From DAOLCO01 sp964612555 (GTDB lineage: Bacteria > Bdellovibrionota_C > UBA2361 > SZUA-149 > DAOLCO01): DNA of 64,000 bases. The translations under genes were made by a program, and so were the position numbers. Positions 1 to 7,666 of this stretch are shown here, in pieces. Every line of letters starts with the position of its first letter. Position 1 is the first letter of the stretch. A model generated the notes under the pieces. The model was not told where the DNA came from. It made no database searches and saw only the letters and a list, made by a program, of their open reading frames with translations. Location: positions 1 through 64,000 of the forward strand of contig CAZTBW010000008.1 in the NCBI GenBank assembly GCA_964612555.1, read 5' to 3'.

Positions 1-1265
1 CACTTGGAGGGAGTTCACCCGGAATACGGGGGGCTGGTTTTAATACTCCCGGAGACCCTGTACGACCCGGTACCGGAGGTATTGGCGGTGGCGGGGCTGG
101 TGGGAGTGCCGGCGGAGGGGGAGGAACCGGAGGTGGTGGGGGAAGTGCCGGAAACACTATTCCCGCTGATGCGATTGAAGTAGATATCGAGGTGCCTCCC
201 AGGGGCTCACGGGTGGATGTTTCCTTTAACGGGGCGACAGGCTCTGGAGGTCTTGCAACTCTTCTGATTAACATCACCAACCCCCAAAATCAGCCTACAG
301 GTGGGCTTTCCATGCAAAGTCTTACTTTTTCAGGTTTGGATAATGATTTTCTGACAGAAAGCTTCGTCCTCGTTGGTGGAGGGACTCTGGTTCATATGAA
401 CGATTCGCCCCTGAAAACGCTTGCAGTATTACTAAACCCGCCATCTTCAAGAAATGTTAACCCCTTTACCTATCCAACAAGAGGAAGAGACCTTCCCCTT
501 TCAGTGGCTCAGTACCTTCAGAGAATTGTATTTCCTAACGTAAACTCGGGAAACTTTACGGGACGACTTGTCCTGAAAAATGACGATTCCTTTCAAAATG
601 GGACGCTGAAAGTTAATGTCTTCCTGGACGGACAGGACGCCCGAAATTTTACAAATGACATCCTTGAATCTCTTGATATTTGGCGTGCAATATACAATCA
701 GGCAGGCATTTTTCTTGATATTGCAAGCGTACCAAGACCAAACGCATCATCAAACCTTCCTGTCCCCACAATAGGTAGTGCCATGTATGAGGCTGCTTCA
801 CAGTCCATCCCGAACAGGCAGGATGCAGTAAATGTTTTTATTGCCTCAAGCATAGGTGACACTTCAAGTACTCCCTCAAGTGTACTTGGTATCAGTGGCG
901 GGATTCCCGGGGCACATTTTCCCTCTGTAAAATCGGCGGTCGTAGTCAGCCTTAATGCACACACCGGAATTGATGGAAACCTGAACCCTGCACGAAGAAG
1001 AGTCCTTGCAGAAACTATCGCCCATGAAGTGGGACATTTCCTTGGTCTATTTCATCCGGTTGAAATAGACCGCTCACAAACAAACGCTTTTCACGGTGAA
1101 GACCCCCTTGGAGATACTCAAACCTGCACAACCATCACTGAGTGCGCTGCTATCGGGCTCGTAAGTAATCTCATGTTCCCAACCGCAGTCGGAAACAATA
1201 CCATCCAACAGATCCTTACCCCGGAACAGGCAGATGTTTTAAATATTCAACCTTTGGTACAATAG
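1..1265 (+). CDS. Secreted metzincin-type zinc metallopeptidase, 5' truncated
   Basis: The reading frame is open from the window edge, so the gene begins upstream; a GTG at 192 is only an internal codon. The first ~50 visible residues are a glycine-rich linker, then a structured domain of about 340 residues. Near 1022-1055 it encodes HEVGHFLGLFH, the HExxHxxGxxH zinc site of metzincins, and further on SNLMFP, which fits the Met-turn. Metzincins are usually secreted peptidases that bind zinc through three histidines. The family may be the M43/pappalysin-like group, but the subfamily is uncertain. The stop is followed by a lipoprotein gene 7 bases on, so the two are probably co-transcribed. The glycine-rich region resembles that of the TadG-like protein at 10695-11726, so a surface or exported location is likely. 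The N-terminal signal is outside the window. Confidence 0.8.
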   Translation, partial: LGGSSPGIRGAGFNTPGDPVRPGTGGIGGGGAGGSAGGGGGTGGGGGSAGNTIPADAIEVDIEVPPRGSRVDVSFNGATGSGGLATLLINITNPQNQPTGGLSMQSLTFSGLDNDFLTESFVLVGGGTLVHMNDSPLKTLAVLLNPPSSRNVNPFTYPTRGRDLPLSVAQYLQRIVFPNVNSGNFTGRLVLKNDDSFQNGTLKVNVFLDGQDARNFTNDILESLDIWRAIYNQAGIFLDIASVPRPNASSNLPVPTIGSAMYEAASQSIPNRQDAVNVFIASSIGDTSSTPSSVLGISGGIPGAHFPSVKSAVVVSLNAHTGIDGNLNPARRRVLAETIAHEVGHFLGLFHPVEIDRSQTNAFHGEDPLGDTQTCTTITECAAIGLVSNLMFPTAVGNNTIQQILTPEQADVLNIQPLVQ

Positions 1266-1272
1266 GAGCAAT

Positions 1273-1761
1273 ATGAAGCATAACTTCTTATATTTATTAA
1301 GCATATTAACACTAACTACTATCCTTATGACAAACGCCTGTGCCCAGAAAAAACAGGATCTTCTTTTTCTTTTGTCTGATCGCCATCAGGTACCTTCTCT
1401 TGAAGTGCTGGAAGGGAAATATGAAAGCACAGATCAGTTGATTTCAGATCTCCTGGAACTTCGGCTCACTGAAAACCCTCCTTTTGTCTCACTTAGAGCT
1501 GAAGAGCTGCTCCTTGAATATTCTGATCGGGAAGATGTGCTCCTCCACCTTGAAGAAGACCTCTCTCACCCTGAAAGAAAAGGTCTTGCCCGGGTAATCA
1601 TACGGGGGCTCCATAAAATCAGGGATGAAGAGGCAAAAACAAGGTTCAGCAGAACTTCTGCCGAGCTGGTACGATCAGTACCTTTTTTCAGCCCCATGAA
1701 AGAGTTTATGATAGAAAGTCCTGACCCTGTTGTTAAACGTGCGATTGCAGAAGCGTCTTGA
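1273..1761 (+). CDS. Small putative lipoprotein, function unknown
   Basis: 162 residues. The N-terminus is a signal peptide (basic start, about 17 hydrophobic residues) ending MTNAC, a marginal lipobox with cysteine at about residue 23, so attachment to a membrane is likely but not certain. The rest is charged and leucine-rich with helical character, and I recognise no domain; a short HEAT-like helical repeat is conceivable. It lies 7 bases after the protease gene and overlaps the next gene by 4 bases (TTGA), so all three probably form one operon. A GGAGCAATATG context gives a good ribosome binding site. Confidence 0.7.
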   Translation: MKHNFLYLLSILTLTTILMTNACAQKKQDLLFLLSDRHQVPSLEVLEGKYESTDQLISDLLELRLTENPPFVSLRAEELLLEYSDREDVLLHLEEDLSHPERKGLARVIIRGLHKIRDEEAKTRFSRTSAELVRSVPFFSPMKEFMIESPDPVVKRAIAEAS

Positions 1762-2438
1762 ACACTGATAAATCTACAATAAAAGACCTTTCTCTTGAGG
1801 AGCGGGTAGCCAGACTTGAGGGTAAACTTGGCTGGAGATTTCTTCCACCTCAGAAGCTTTCTCTAAAGATGCTCCTTGTTTCAAGCCTCTTAATGCTTCC
1901 TGCCCTTATCTGTTCTTTTAAAGGGCTTGATCTTCCCAATCATTATTATCAGGCGATTCTTGCAGTACTCCTGACTGCGGTACTTTACCATACGAAACTT
2001 CTTTCTCTACCAGCTTTCTATCTTGGCTATTTTCTACCGGTGTTAAATGCCCTCGTACTATCTTTTATTCTAAAACTCTTCATAGGCACCGGCACGAGAT
2101 ACCCCCTTAGCTGGCTGATGTACCCCACTGTCAGTAGAGGCAGTGAAAGCACCGGCTCCTGGAAGGACTATGTCCCTTCATGGTCACTCGAATGGGTACC
2201 CGGTCCCATGGCAGCATGGTCTATAGATATAACCATTGTTCAAACATTCTTACTCCTCCTTACCATCATGGCAGCCCTTTTTGGATTTCAGCCATTTGCC
2301 TCAATGGTTGCACTGGTACTAGTCCTCTTCTCCATCCCCGCCCTTGTTTCATTCAACTGGTCCTGGGTATTCCCAGCCATTGTTCTAACAGCAATCGGAC
2401 TGTACCTTCAAAGCAGGCAGTTCAATCAGGATTCATAA
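1758..2438 (+). CDS. Multi-pass inner membrane protein, function unknown
   Basis: 226 residues starting at a TTG that overlaps the stop of the preceding lipoprotein (TTGA), a classic translational coupling arrangement. The first ~30 residues are charged and cytoplasmic-like (LSLEERVARLEGKLGW, a possible short coiled coil). At least five hydrophobic segments follow, with a tryptophan- and serine-rich loop at about 120-148. No known family is recognisable. Membership of an operon with a lipoprotein and a secreted metalloprotease suggests an envelope role, which is inference only. Confidence 0.65.
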   Translation: MNTDKSTIKDLSLEERVARLEGKLGWRFLPPQKLSLKMLLVSSLLMLPALICSFKGLDLPNHYYQAILAVLLTAVLYHTKLLSLPAFYLGYFLPVLNALVLSFILKLFIGTGTRYPLSWLMYPTVSRGSESTGSWKDYVPSWSLEWVPGPMAAWSIDITIVQTFLLLLTIMAALFGFQPFASMVALVLVLFSIPALVSFNWSWVFPAIVLTAIGLYLQSRQFNQDS

Positions 2439-2439
2439 G

Positions 2440-2558
2440 TTAACCGCAGATGGACGCAGATTGGGGAAGGGGTTGTGCTTATATGGGCGAATCTGAAATG
2501 GTAGTACAATTCATTAAATAATACTTTCTCTTTTTTATCCGCGTTTATCTGCGGTTAA
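2440..2558. repeat. Dispersed-type inverted repeat (CCGCAGAT/ATCTGCGG arms)
   Basis: Arms at 2440-2460 and 2536-2558 begin TTAACCGCAGAT and end ATCTGCGGTTAA and pair imperfectly. Repeats with this core are widespread in intergenic DNA of many environmental bacteria. It lies after the stop of the membrane protein gene, between convergent genes. Confidence 0.6.
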
Positions 2559-2648
2559 TTCTTAAATATTGAAGAAAAATGAGTTTTTGAAAAGCGTAAT
2601 TAGAAGATATTTTTTGATAAGACAGAAAGCGTAAAAAAAAGAAAAAAT

Positions 2649-2700
2649 CGGTGGTAGAAACTTTCGCAAGTTCAAGCGCAAATTCAAGTTTCTACCACCG
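2649..2700. terminator. Hairpin between convergent genes
   Basis: A perfect 15-bp stem pairs 2649-2663 with 2686-2700 around a 22-base loop. It sits between two convergent genes, 18 bases from the stop of the leftward one. There is no long T-tract, so it may be a bidirectional terminator or an mRNA 3' stabiliser. Confidence 0.55.
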
Positions 2701-2718
2701 CAAAACCCCATGTAGTAA

Positions 2719-3468
2719 TTACTCAACTACAGGGAATGGTATGACCAACTCATGCTTCAGCATGTCGGAATAATATTCCCTGGACTTATACTGCCCGATA
2801 AGACAAAGCCTTCCATCATCTGATACTCCTACCTTTCCTGTTAAGGAGTGCTCCTTCTTCTCTTTTTCCGACCCTCCATCATCAGAATGAATTGAGGAAA
2901 AACTATGATGGATATTCATGGAATATGAAAAAATATCTGAAAGATCCAAAGTAGTGTATGAATACTTCCAAAAAAAAGAGACATTCTTATCCAAATCGCT
3001 CCTGCTACCCTCTTCCTTAGCTGAAGGTGTCACCTTCCAGCTATTAGGGAGCTGAAACTCGCTTTTACCCTCACGTATTTCCCTGAAAATACCGTCAAAA
3101 GAGAGCCCAAGAATTTTCGTGCTTTTATTCAGACGTTCTCTATGTTTTATGAGCTTAAGTTCATGTCTCCAGTACTTAATGAGCAACTCAGCATGTCCAC
3201 TGGATTTTAATTCTGTTCGATTTTTAGATTCTTCTTCCAGGTCTTCCAGAGTTAAATCCGGGTCGAGAATAACAAATCTGTGATAAAATTCCTGGTCACC
3301 ACGATCATCAAACCCTAACAAATCCTCCTCTCGCCTGACAGACTCTCTTCCAACACCAAAGAGCTCTTCCAATCCATTACTGGAAAACAACTTTGTATCC
3401 AGCAAAGCAAAAATCTGTCTCCAACCTTTTCCAAATTCAACAACAAAAGGCACAAAAAACAATTTCAT
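2719..3468 (-). CDS. Hypothetical protein
   Basis: 249 residues, highly charged, with no signal peptide or membrane segment. I recognise no domain. The N-terminus (KLFFVPFVVEFGKGW) is hydrophobic and aromatic; the middle is rich in Glu, Lys and Arg and helical in character; the C-terminal ~60 residues look like beta structure with a Ser/Asp/Gly loop. A GGAGGAAATATG context gives a strong ribosome binding site. It is a single-gene unit convergent with the operon before it and separated from parA by more than 1.3 kb of non-coding, repeat-rich DNA. Confidence 0.65.
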   Translation of the reverse strand: MKLFFVPFVVEFGKGWRQIFALLDTKLFSSNGLEELFGVGRESVRREEDLLGFDDRGDQEFYHRFVILDPDLTLEDLEEESKNRTELKSSGHAELLIKYWRHELKLIKHRERLNKSTKILGLSFDGIFREIREGKSEFQLPNSWKVTPSAKEEGSRSDLDKNVSFFWKYSYTTLDLSDIFSYSMNIHHSFSSIHSDDGGSEKEKKEHSLTGKVGVSDDGRLCLIGQYKSREYYSDMLKHELVIPFPVVE

Positions 3469-3497
3469 ATTTCCTCCACCCCCTTTAGAAGGGGAAC

Positions 3498-3553
3498 TTG
3501 TATTGTAAACAATGTTAAATCCACAGCGGACCTAACAAGCGTTTACAATACAA
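3498..3553. repeat. Inverted repeat at the left edge of the parS region
   Basis: A 13-bp perfect inverted repeat (TTGTATTGTAAAC, 3498-3510, against 3541-3553) is separated by 30 bases. It lies just upstream of the leftward gene at 3468, so it may be an operator for that gene or another of the structural repeats of the partition region. Confidence 0.5.
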
Positions 3554-3579
3554 AGGAAAAATCAAAACCTTTATTACGC

Positions 3580-3616
3580 TTTCCATCTTTTGTTTAAAAC
3601 AAACAAAGGATGGAAA
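3580..3616. repeat. Long hairpin upstream of the parS cluster
   Basis: 3580-3595 pairs with 3601-3616 (16 bp, one T/C mismatch) around a 5-base loop. A smaller 8-bp hairpin with a 6-base loop follows at 3655-3676. No gene is present here. The role is unknown. Confidence 0.5.
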
Positions 3617-3817
3617 ATCTATTTTTGATCTCAATACCTGATTTTCAAAGAACTGTTTTTCTTATAACAGAAAAACTTACTAATTTTCAAGATTATGCGA
3701 AACTTGATAAAATGCTCCATATAAGAACGCTGGCTCGAAGCAGAAAAATGCTCTATCTATTTTAAATTATTACTATTTTTTGTTTTGGATGTCTTAGTAT
3801 TTCTTATTAAGAGTGAA

Positions 3818-3833
3818 TGTTTCACGTGAAACA
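3818..3833. other. parS site 1 (centromere)
   Basis: Perfect 16-bp palindrome TGTTTCACGTGAAACA, the conserved bacterial parS at which ParB loads. It is the leftmost of six, about 1 kb upstream of parA. Confidence 0.97.
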
Positions 3834-3960
3834 TCATAGAAATACACAATATACGATCGCAGAGATGTTATTGTTATCCAACAAGCGTTTGAGTTTGTTC
3901 TATGCAAACAAATCAATTCTTAATCAGAAAAATCTCACAAGAGGTAAACAGAGTCGGTTA

Positions 3961-3976
3961 TGTTTCACGTGAAACA
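3961..3976. other. parS site 2
   Basis: Perfect 16-bp parS palindrome, 143 bases from site 1. No hairpin unit separates sites 1 and 2. Confidence 0.97.
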
Positions 3977-4176
3977 TATATTAGAGAGTGGCTTCAATAA
4001 AAACCATAGACACTTCGTTAAAGCTTACGAGGGATAAACTTGCTCCCACCCACCAACCTTATCTCATACCGAAGTTGTTCGATCTAACGATGGTTTACTC
4101 GAGCAGGGGCACCTTCCGCAAACTCAGGGTAAACAAGCCCTGCCCCTACAAGGGAATCAATCTACAGAGGAAACCA

Positions 4177-4192
4177 TGTTTCACGTGGAACA
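4177..4192. other. parS site 3 (variant)
   Basis: TGTTTCACGTGGAACA. The right half differs by one base from the perfect palindrome but still matches the tolerant consensus TGTTNCACGTGAAACA on the other strand. It lies 216 bases from site 2. Confidence 0.93.
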
Positions 4193-4264
4193 TTCTTCTA
4201 TAACCAAACACAAATCAAGAAATAAAATGATTTATAAAAAAAGAAGGGGGGGGTGAAAAAAGAG

Positions 4265-4397
4265 TGGAAGGGGCATATTTCGGAGAACTCATCCTTCGAC
4301 AGGCTCAGGACAAGGCGGACTGAGAGCGTAGGCATTAACGAATAAACCCGATTTATTCAGCTCGAGGGAGCCATTCGACGAAATATGCCCCCTTCCA
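4265..4397. repeat. Inter-parS hairpin unit A
   Basis: Arms 4265-4282 and 4379-4397 pair over 18 bp with one bulged base. The ~95-base apex holds a second small hairpin (AATAAA/TTTATT around CCCGA). It also carries a 22-base insertion relative to unit C with the core CCTTCGACAGGCTCAGGA, a sequence common in intergenic repeats of many bacteria. It lies between parS sites 3 and 4. Confidence 0.85.
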
Positions 4398-4416
4398 TTT
4401 TTTTTTGGTGGGGAGA

Positions 4417-4432
4417 TGTTTCACGTGAAACA
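4417..4432. other. parS site 4
   Basis: Perfect 16-bp parS palindrome directly after hairpin unit A and 240 bases from site 3. Confidence 0.97.
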
Positions 4433-4488
4433 TACTTACATAACAAAAAGACAGATCAATAAAGGGTTGAGTATAAAAGGTGGTGGTA

Positions 4489-4544
4489 AAGGAGAAGAGC
4501 AGAGGGCGCTTTTCGGAGAACTCAAGCGGACTGCTCTTCTCCTT
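4489..4544. repeat. Inter-parS hairpin unit B
   Basis: A perfect 14-bp stem pairs 4489-4502 with 4531-4544. The loop contains the same block TTTCGGAGAACTCAAGCGG found in unit C. This is a shortened version of the unit, lying between parS sites 4 and 5. Confidence 0.85.
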
Positions 4545-4562
4545 GGTGGAAAGGGGTAATCA

Positions 4563-4578
4563 TGTTTCACGTGAAACA
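4563..4578. other. parS site 5
   Basis: Perfect 16-bp parS palindrome, 146 bases from site 4. Confidence 0.97.
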
Positions 4579-4635
4579 TGGTTTAAAAAACACTAAACAT
4601 CGTAAAAATAGAGATAGAAAAAAAGAGGGTGAAAG

Positions 4636-4760
4636 AAGAAGGGAAGAGGGCATATTTCGGAGAACTCAAGCGGACTGAGAGCATAGGGATTAACGAATAA
4701 ACCCGATTTATTCAGCTCGAGGGAGCCATTCGACGAAATATGCCCTCTTCCCCTCTTCTT
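4636..4760. repeat. Inter-parS hairpin unit C
   Basis: Arms 4636-4659 and 4734-4760 pair, with 19 contiguous base pairs (GGGAAGAGGGCATATTTCG side) then a small bulge. The apex is nearly identical to that of unit A without the 22-base insertion. It lies between parS sites 5 and 6. Confidence 0.85.
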
Positions 4761-4772
4761 TGGTGGGGGGTA

Positions 4773-4788
4773 TGTTTCACGTGAAACA
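4773..4788. other. parS site 6, in the parA leader
   Basis: Perfect 16-bp parS palindrome, 41 bases before the parA start. ParB bound here would cover the parA promoter or leader region, so autoregulation of parAB is plausible. Confidence 0.95.
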
Positions 4789-4828
4789 CGCTTCCCCCTT
4801 TTATTTTCCTGTGATAGTTCTAGTTCCC

Positions 4829-5662
4829 ATGAGTAAAGTAATAGCTATCGCCAATCAGAAGGGTGGGGTTGGAAAAACTACCACTTCAGTTAACCTTGCA
4901 TCGGCACTCGCACTATCCGGAAACAAGGTTCTTGTAATTGATATAGACCCGCAAGGTAACGCTACCAGCGGATTAGGAATTGATAAAAACTCAGTAAATT
5001 CAACTCTTTACGATGTTTTCACAAATGGTTTCAATCTTTCCTCCATTACCCTTGGTACTGCCCAGACCGGTCTCTGGGTAACGCCTGCAAACAATGATCT
5101 TGTAGGAGTTGAACTTGAACTCATCAATGTTCAGGGCCGGGAAACCCTTTTAAAGAATGAAATCGATAAAATTAATAAGTATTTTGATTTTATTATCCTT
5201 GATTGCCCGCCATCACTGGGTTTACTCACGGTGAATGCATTTGTTGCAGCAAATTCCATCCTTGTTCCGCTTCAATGTGAATATTATGCCCTTGAAGGCA
5301 TATCCTCTCTCATGGAAACTATCTCACTTGCCAGAGAACGTCTTAATCCTGAACTGGAACTCGAAGGTGTGGTGCTTACCATGTATGACGGAAGAACAAA
5401 CCTTGCAAAACAGGTCGCACTTGAAGCAAGGGATTACTTTGGCGAGAAAGTTTTTGATACCGTCATTCCAAGAAATGTCCGTCTCAGTGAGAGTCCAAGT
5501 TTTGGACAATCAATATTCCTTTATGATGCAGAGTCTCTTGGTGCCAGAGCTTATCAAAACCTTGCTGAAGAACTTCTTGAAAGAAACAAAACACTGCAAA
5601 TTACACCTCCCCAAAACCAATCCCGGATGGAAGGGAAAATTCAGGCAAACAGCAAGTTTTAA
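4829..5662 (+). CDS. parA: ParA/Soj chromosome partition ATPase
   Basis: 277 residues from the ATG at 4829. The frame is open further upstream, but that extension would translate parS site 6 and lacks family character, while MSKVIAIANQKGGVGKTT is the canonical ParA start. The deviant Walker A is KGGVGKTT at residues 11-18; FIILDCPPSLG is the Walker A'/B region. ParA-type ATPases bind DNA non-specifically as ATP dimers and pull ParB-parS complexes apart during segregation. parB follows after 9 bases with its own ribosome binding site, giving a standard parAB operon. Length and motifs are ordinary for chromosomal Soj/ParA. Confidence 0.97.
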   Translation: MSKVIAIANQKGGVGKTTTSVNLASALALSGNKVLVIDIDPQGNATSGLGIDKNSVNSTLYDVFTNGFNLSSITLGTAQTGLWVTPANNDLVGVELELINVQGRETLLKNEIDKINKYFDFIILDCPPSLGLLTVNAFVAANSILVPLQCEYYALEGISSLMETISLARERLNPELELEGVVLTMYDGRTNLAKQVALEARDYFGEKVFDTVIPRNVRLSESPSFGQSIFLYDAESLGARAYQNLAEELLERNKTLQITPPQNQSRMEGKIQANSKF

Positions 5663-5671
5663 AGGGGAAGT

Positions 5672-6802
5672 ATGAGTAATAAGCCAGTATCCAGCACCCC
5701 TCTGTATCAACAAAAAGGATCATTAGTAGCACGAGCAATTGAGGAGTTTAACAAAGTGAGTAGCAAACAAGAAAACACTGAAACAGAACCTCAGGAACCT
5801 CAAATCCGAAAAGGTGCAAACCCGCAAAAACGAAGATCGGTTCTTGGACGGGGTCTCTCTTCACTGATGTCTTCAACTGCGCCAGTGGTAGATATTTCAT
5901 TATCCTCAGTTACTACTGAGAACAAAAACATCCACACCTCTCCTTACATCAAAGAAACGTCTGATTCTGAAACCTTTACTACCGAATCAACTTCAGATGG
6001 GCTTTTGATGATAGCAATTGATCAGCTTGCACCTAATCCCAATCAGCCCCGAAGAGAGTTCTCCGGAAATGAAATAAGGGAGCTTGCAGCGTCTATCAGA
6101 AGGTCTGGTCTCATTCAGCCAATACTTGTAAGAAAAGTAAAAAAAGATGGTAAAATCAATACCTTAGAGAAATACCAAATTGTTGCAGGAGAGCGCAGGT
6201 GGAGAGCTGCCAGGGAAGCCGGGCTTATCAAAATACCTGCAATCCTGAAAGAACTGAACGATCGTGAAACTCTCGAACTTGGTATCATTGAAAACGTACA
6301 GAGGCAGGACTTGAATCCTGTTGAAGAGGCACTCGCTTATCAAAAACTGATTACCGAGTTTGGCACTGCCCAGGAAGAACTTGCAAAGATCATAGGAAAA
6401 GACCGCTCTTCAATTTCAAATACCATGAGACTTCTTGCGCTTCCAAAAATAGTGCAGGACATGCTTAAAGAGCGAAAGCTCTCCGCAGGTCATGGAAGGG
6501 CTATTCTTTCGCTTAACAATCCACAAGATCAGATAGCACTGGCACAACAGCTTCTTGAAGCAAAACTTTCGGTCAGAGAAGCTGAAAAAATGGTTTCTGA
6601 AAAGAAAAGGTCAATAAAAACCCTGCAAAAAGACCCACTTCCGGAAGAATCTCTTCTTGATTCCAGCCTCGAAGAACGACTAAGAAAGGCACTCGGCACC
6701 AAAGTTAAAGTAAAAATGTCAAAAGAAGGGAAGGGTGAAGTTCGCATTTCTTTTTTCTCTAAGGCTGAATTTGAGGCATTTCTGGATAAGGTTGAGTCCT
6801 GA
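5672..6802 (+). CDS. parB: ParB/Spo0J chromosome partition protein (CTPase)
   Basis: 376 residues, longer than the usual ~290 because of a ~110-residue N-terminal region. Within it, RSVLGRGLSSLM (about residues 55-66) matches the conserved peptide that contacts ParA and is normally close to the N-terminus; about 55 extra residues precede it. The catalytic ParB/Srx domain follows, with QPRREF and the GERRWRAA nucleotide-binding motif near residue 175. A helix-turn-helix (EELAKIIGKDRSSISN) reads parS, and the C-terminal part dimerises. ParB loads at parS as a CTP-dependent clamp. A small hairpin overlaps the stop codon (6797-6815). Confidence 0.97.
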   Translation: MSNKPVSSTPLYQQKGSLVARAIEEFNKVSSKQENTETEPQEPQIRKGANPQKRRSVLGRGLSSLMSSTAPVVDISLSSVTTENKNIHTSPYIKETSDSETFTTESTSDGLLMIAIDQLAPNPNQPRREFSGNEIRELAASIRRSGLIQPILVRKVKKDGKINTLEKYQIVAGERRWRAAREAGLIKIPAILKELNDRETLELGIIENVQRQDLNPVEEALAYQKLITEFGTAQEELAKIIGKDRSSISNTMRLLALPKIVQDMLKERKLSAGHGRAILSLNNPQDQIALAQQLLEAKLSVREAEKMVSEKKRSIKTLQKDPLPEESLLDSSLEERLRKALGTKVKVKMSKEGKGEVRISFFSKAEFEAFLDKVES

Positions 6803-6907
6803 GAATAGCTCAGGATAACAGATTTTACTTGAACAAACTCCCTCCTGGCTGCTAACCTGTTCTGTGTTGGTTCCGTTCTTTCTCATTTTTCAAATGGAGG
6901 TTTTGCT

Positions 6908-7471
6908 ATGATTCAGAAAAGCTATGCTGCTTTCAACATAGTGCTGGATGAAGTATTTCAAAAAGAGAGCGTGGGTACTCTTCAGGGAATAACCAAACGC
7001 CTTCTGACAAAAGGTCCCGATGGTGAAATTCCTGAGCCTACATTCTATTTTGAATTGCTCACTATCCGTTCTGCCCATAATCCCTGGGCATACGACGCAG
7101 CCCTTGAGGTATGTGAAGATGACAAAGTTCTCACAAAACTCCGCCCTCACTACACAAAGGCTCGTTCTGTAGTAAAAGCATTTTTACTTTCCTACTGTAT
7201 ATTCAGAAATCCCAAGCGCCGCGAGTTCCGCGAGCGCGAGTTCCGCGAGTTCAAGGTAGAAGAGAAAAACCTTGAACTTAAAAAGGAACAGGAAAGAATT
7301 AAAATGGAACAGGAAAAAAAGAGACAGGAAATCCTGAGCAAGCTCACAGGAAGCCTGTATAAGAATAACAGGCTTCTTCTTCTCGGCAGTCTCTTGAACG
7401 GAGAAGATACGGAAATAAACCGCCTCTGCGACATGTGCGGTTTTCGTTTTCGACTCCATTCATCCAGCTAG
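6908..7471 (+). CDS. Hypothetical protein with a charged coiled-coil segment
   Basis: 187 residues with a good ribosome binding site (TGGAGG, 7 bases before ATG). The first ~100 residues are globular and unrecognised. Residues ~103-150 are a highly charged helix (RREFREREFREF, then a run of E, K and Q), partly encoded by a short tandem DNA repeat at about 7217-7250. The C-terminus ends with CDMCGFRFR, a CxxC pair that could bind a metal or redox partner, though only two cysteines are close. It sits after parB with a 105-base gap and the same orientation, so read-through is possible. No function is proposed. Confidence 0.65.
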   Translation: MIQKSYAAFNIVLDEVFQKESVGTLQGITKRLLTKGPDGEIPEPTFYFELLTIRSAHNPWAYDAALEVCEDDKVLTKLRPHYTKARSVVKAFLLSYCIFRNPKRREFREREFREFKVEEKNLELKKEQERIKMEQEKKRQEILSKLTGSLYKNNRLLLLGSLLNGEDTEINRLCDMCGFRFRLHSSS

Positions 7472-7527
7472 TTTTTCAAGGGGACGGAACCCCTCTTTTG
7501 CCTTAATCAATTCCCGCTCTACTTACT

Positions 7528-7561
7528 GCCATTTTTCATCTTGCGAAGACTGAAAAATGGC
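7528..7561. terminator. Hairpin after the coiled-coil gene
   Basis: An 11-bp stem pairs 7528-7538 (GCCATTTTTCA) with 7551-7561 around 12 bases. It lies 57 bases after the stop and lacks a following T-tract, so termination is probable rather than certain. A weaker AGGGG/CCCCT hairpin precedes it near 7479-7494. Confidence 0.45.
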
Positions 7562-7666
7562 TGTAGACTGTATTAGTTGGGGAAAATACTATTTTTTACC
7601 AATTTTTTATGTAATTTCAATATCTTGGGCAAAATTTGTCTGTGGCATGCTAACTTGGAGATGTAA

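Noticed and set aside
3988..4203. A 71-codon open frame among the parS sites
   Set aside because: It runs through a parS site and repeat DNA, has no ribosome binding site and no protein-like composition.
5235..5675. A 146-codon open frame in another frame of parA
   Set aside because: It lies within parA, which has clear ParA motifs and reads the other frame.
7643..7660. Possible sigma-54 promoter (TGGCATGCTAACTTGG) before the TadE-like gene
   Set aside because: Only a partial match to the -24/-12 consensus and too close to the start codon to be convincing.
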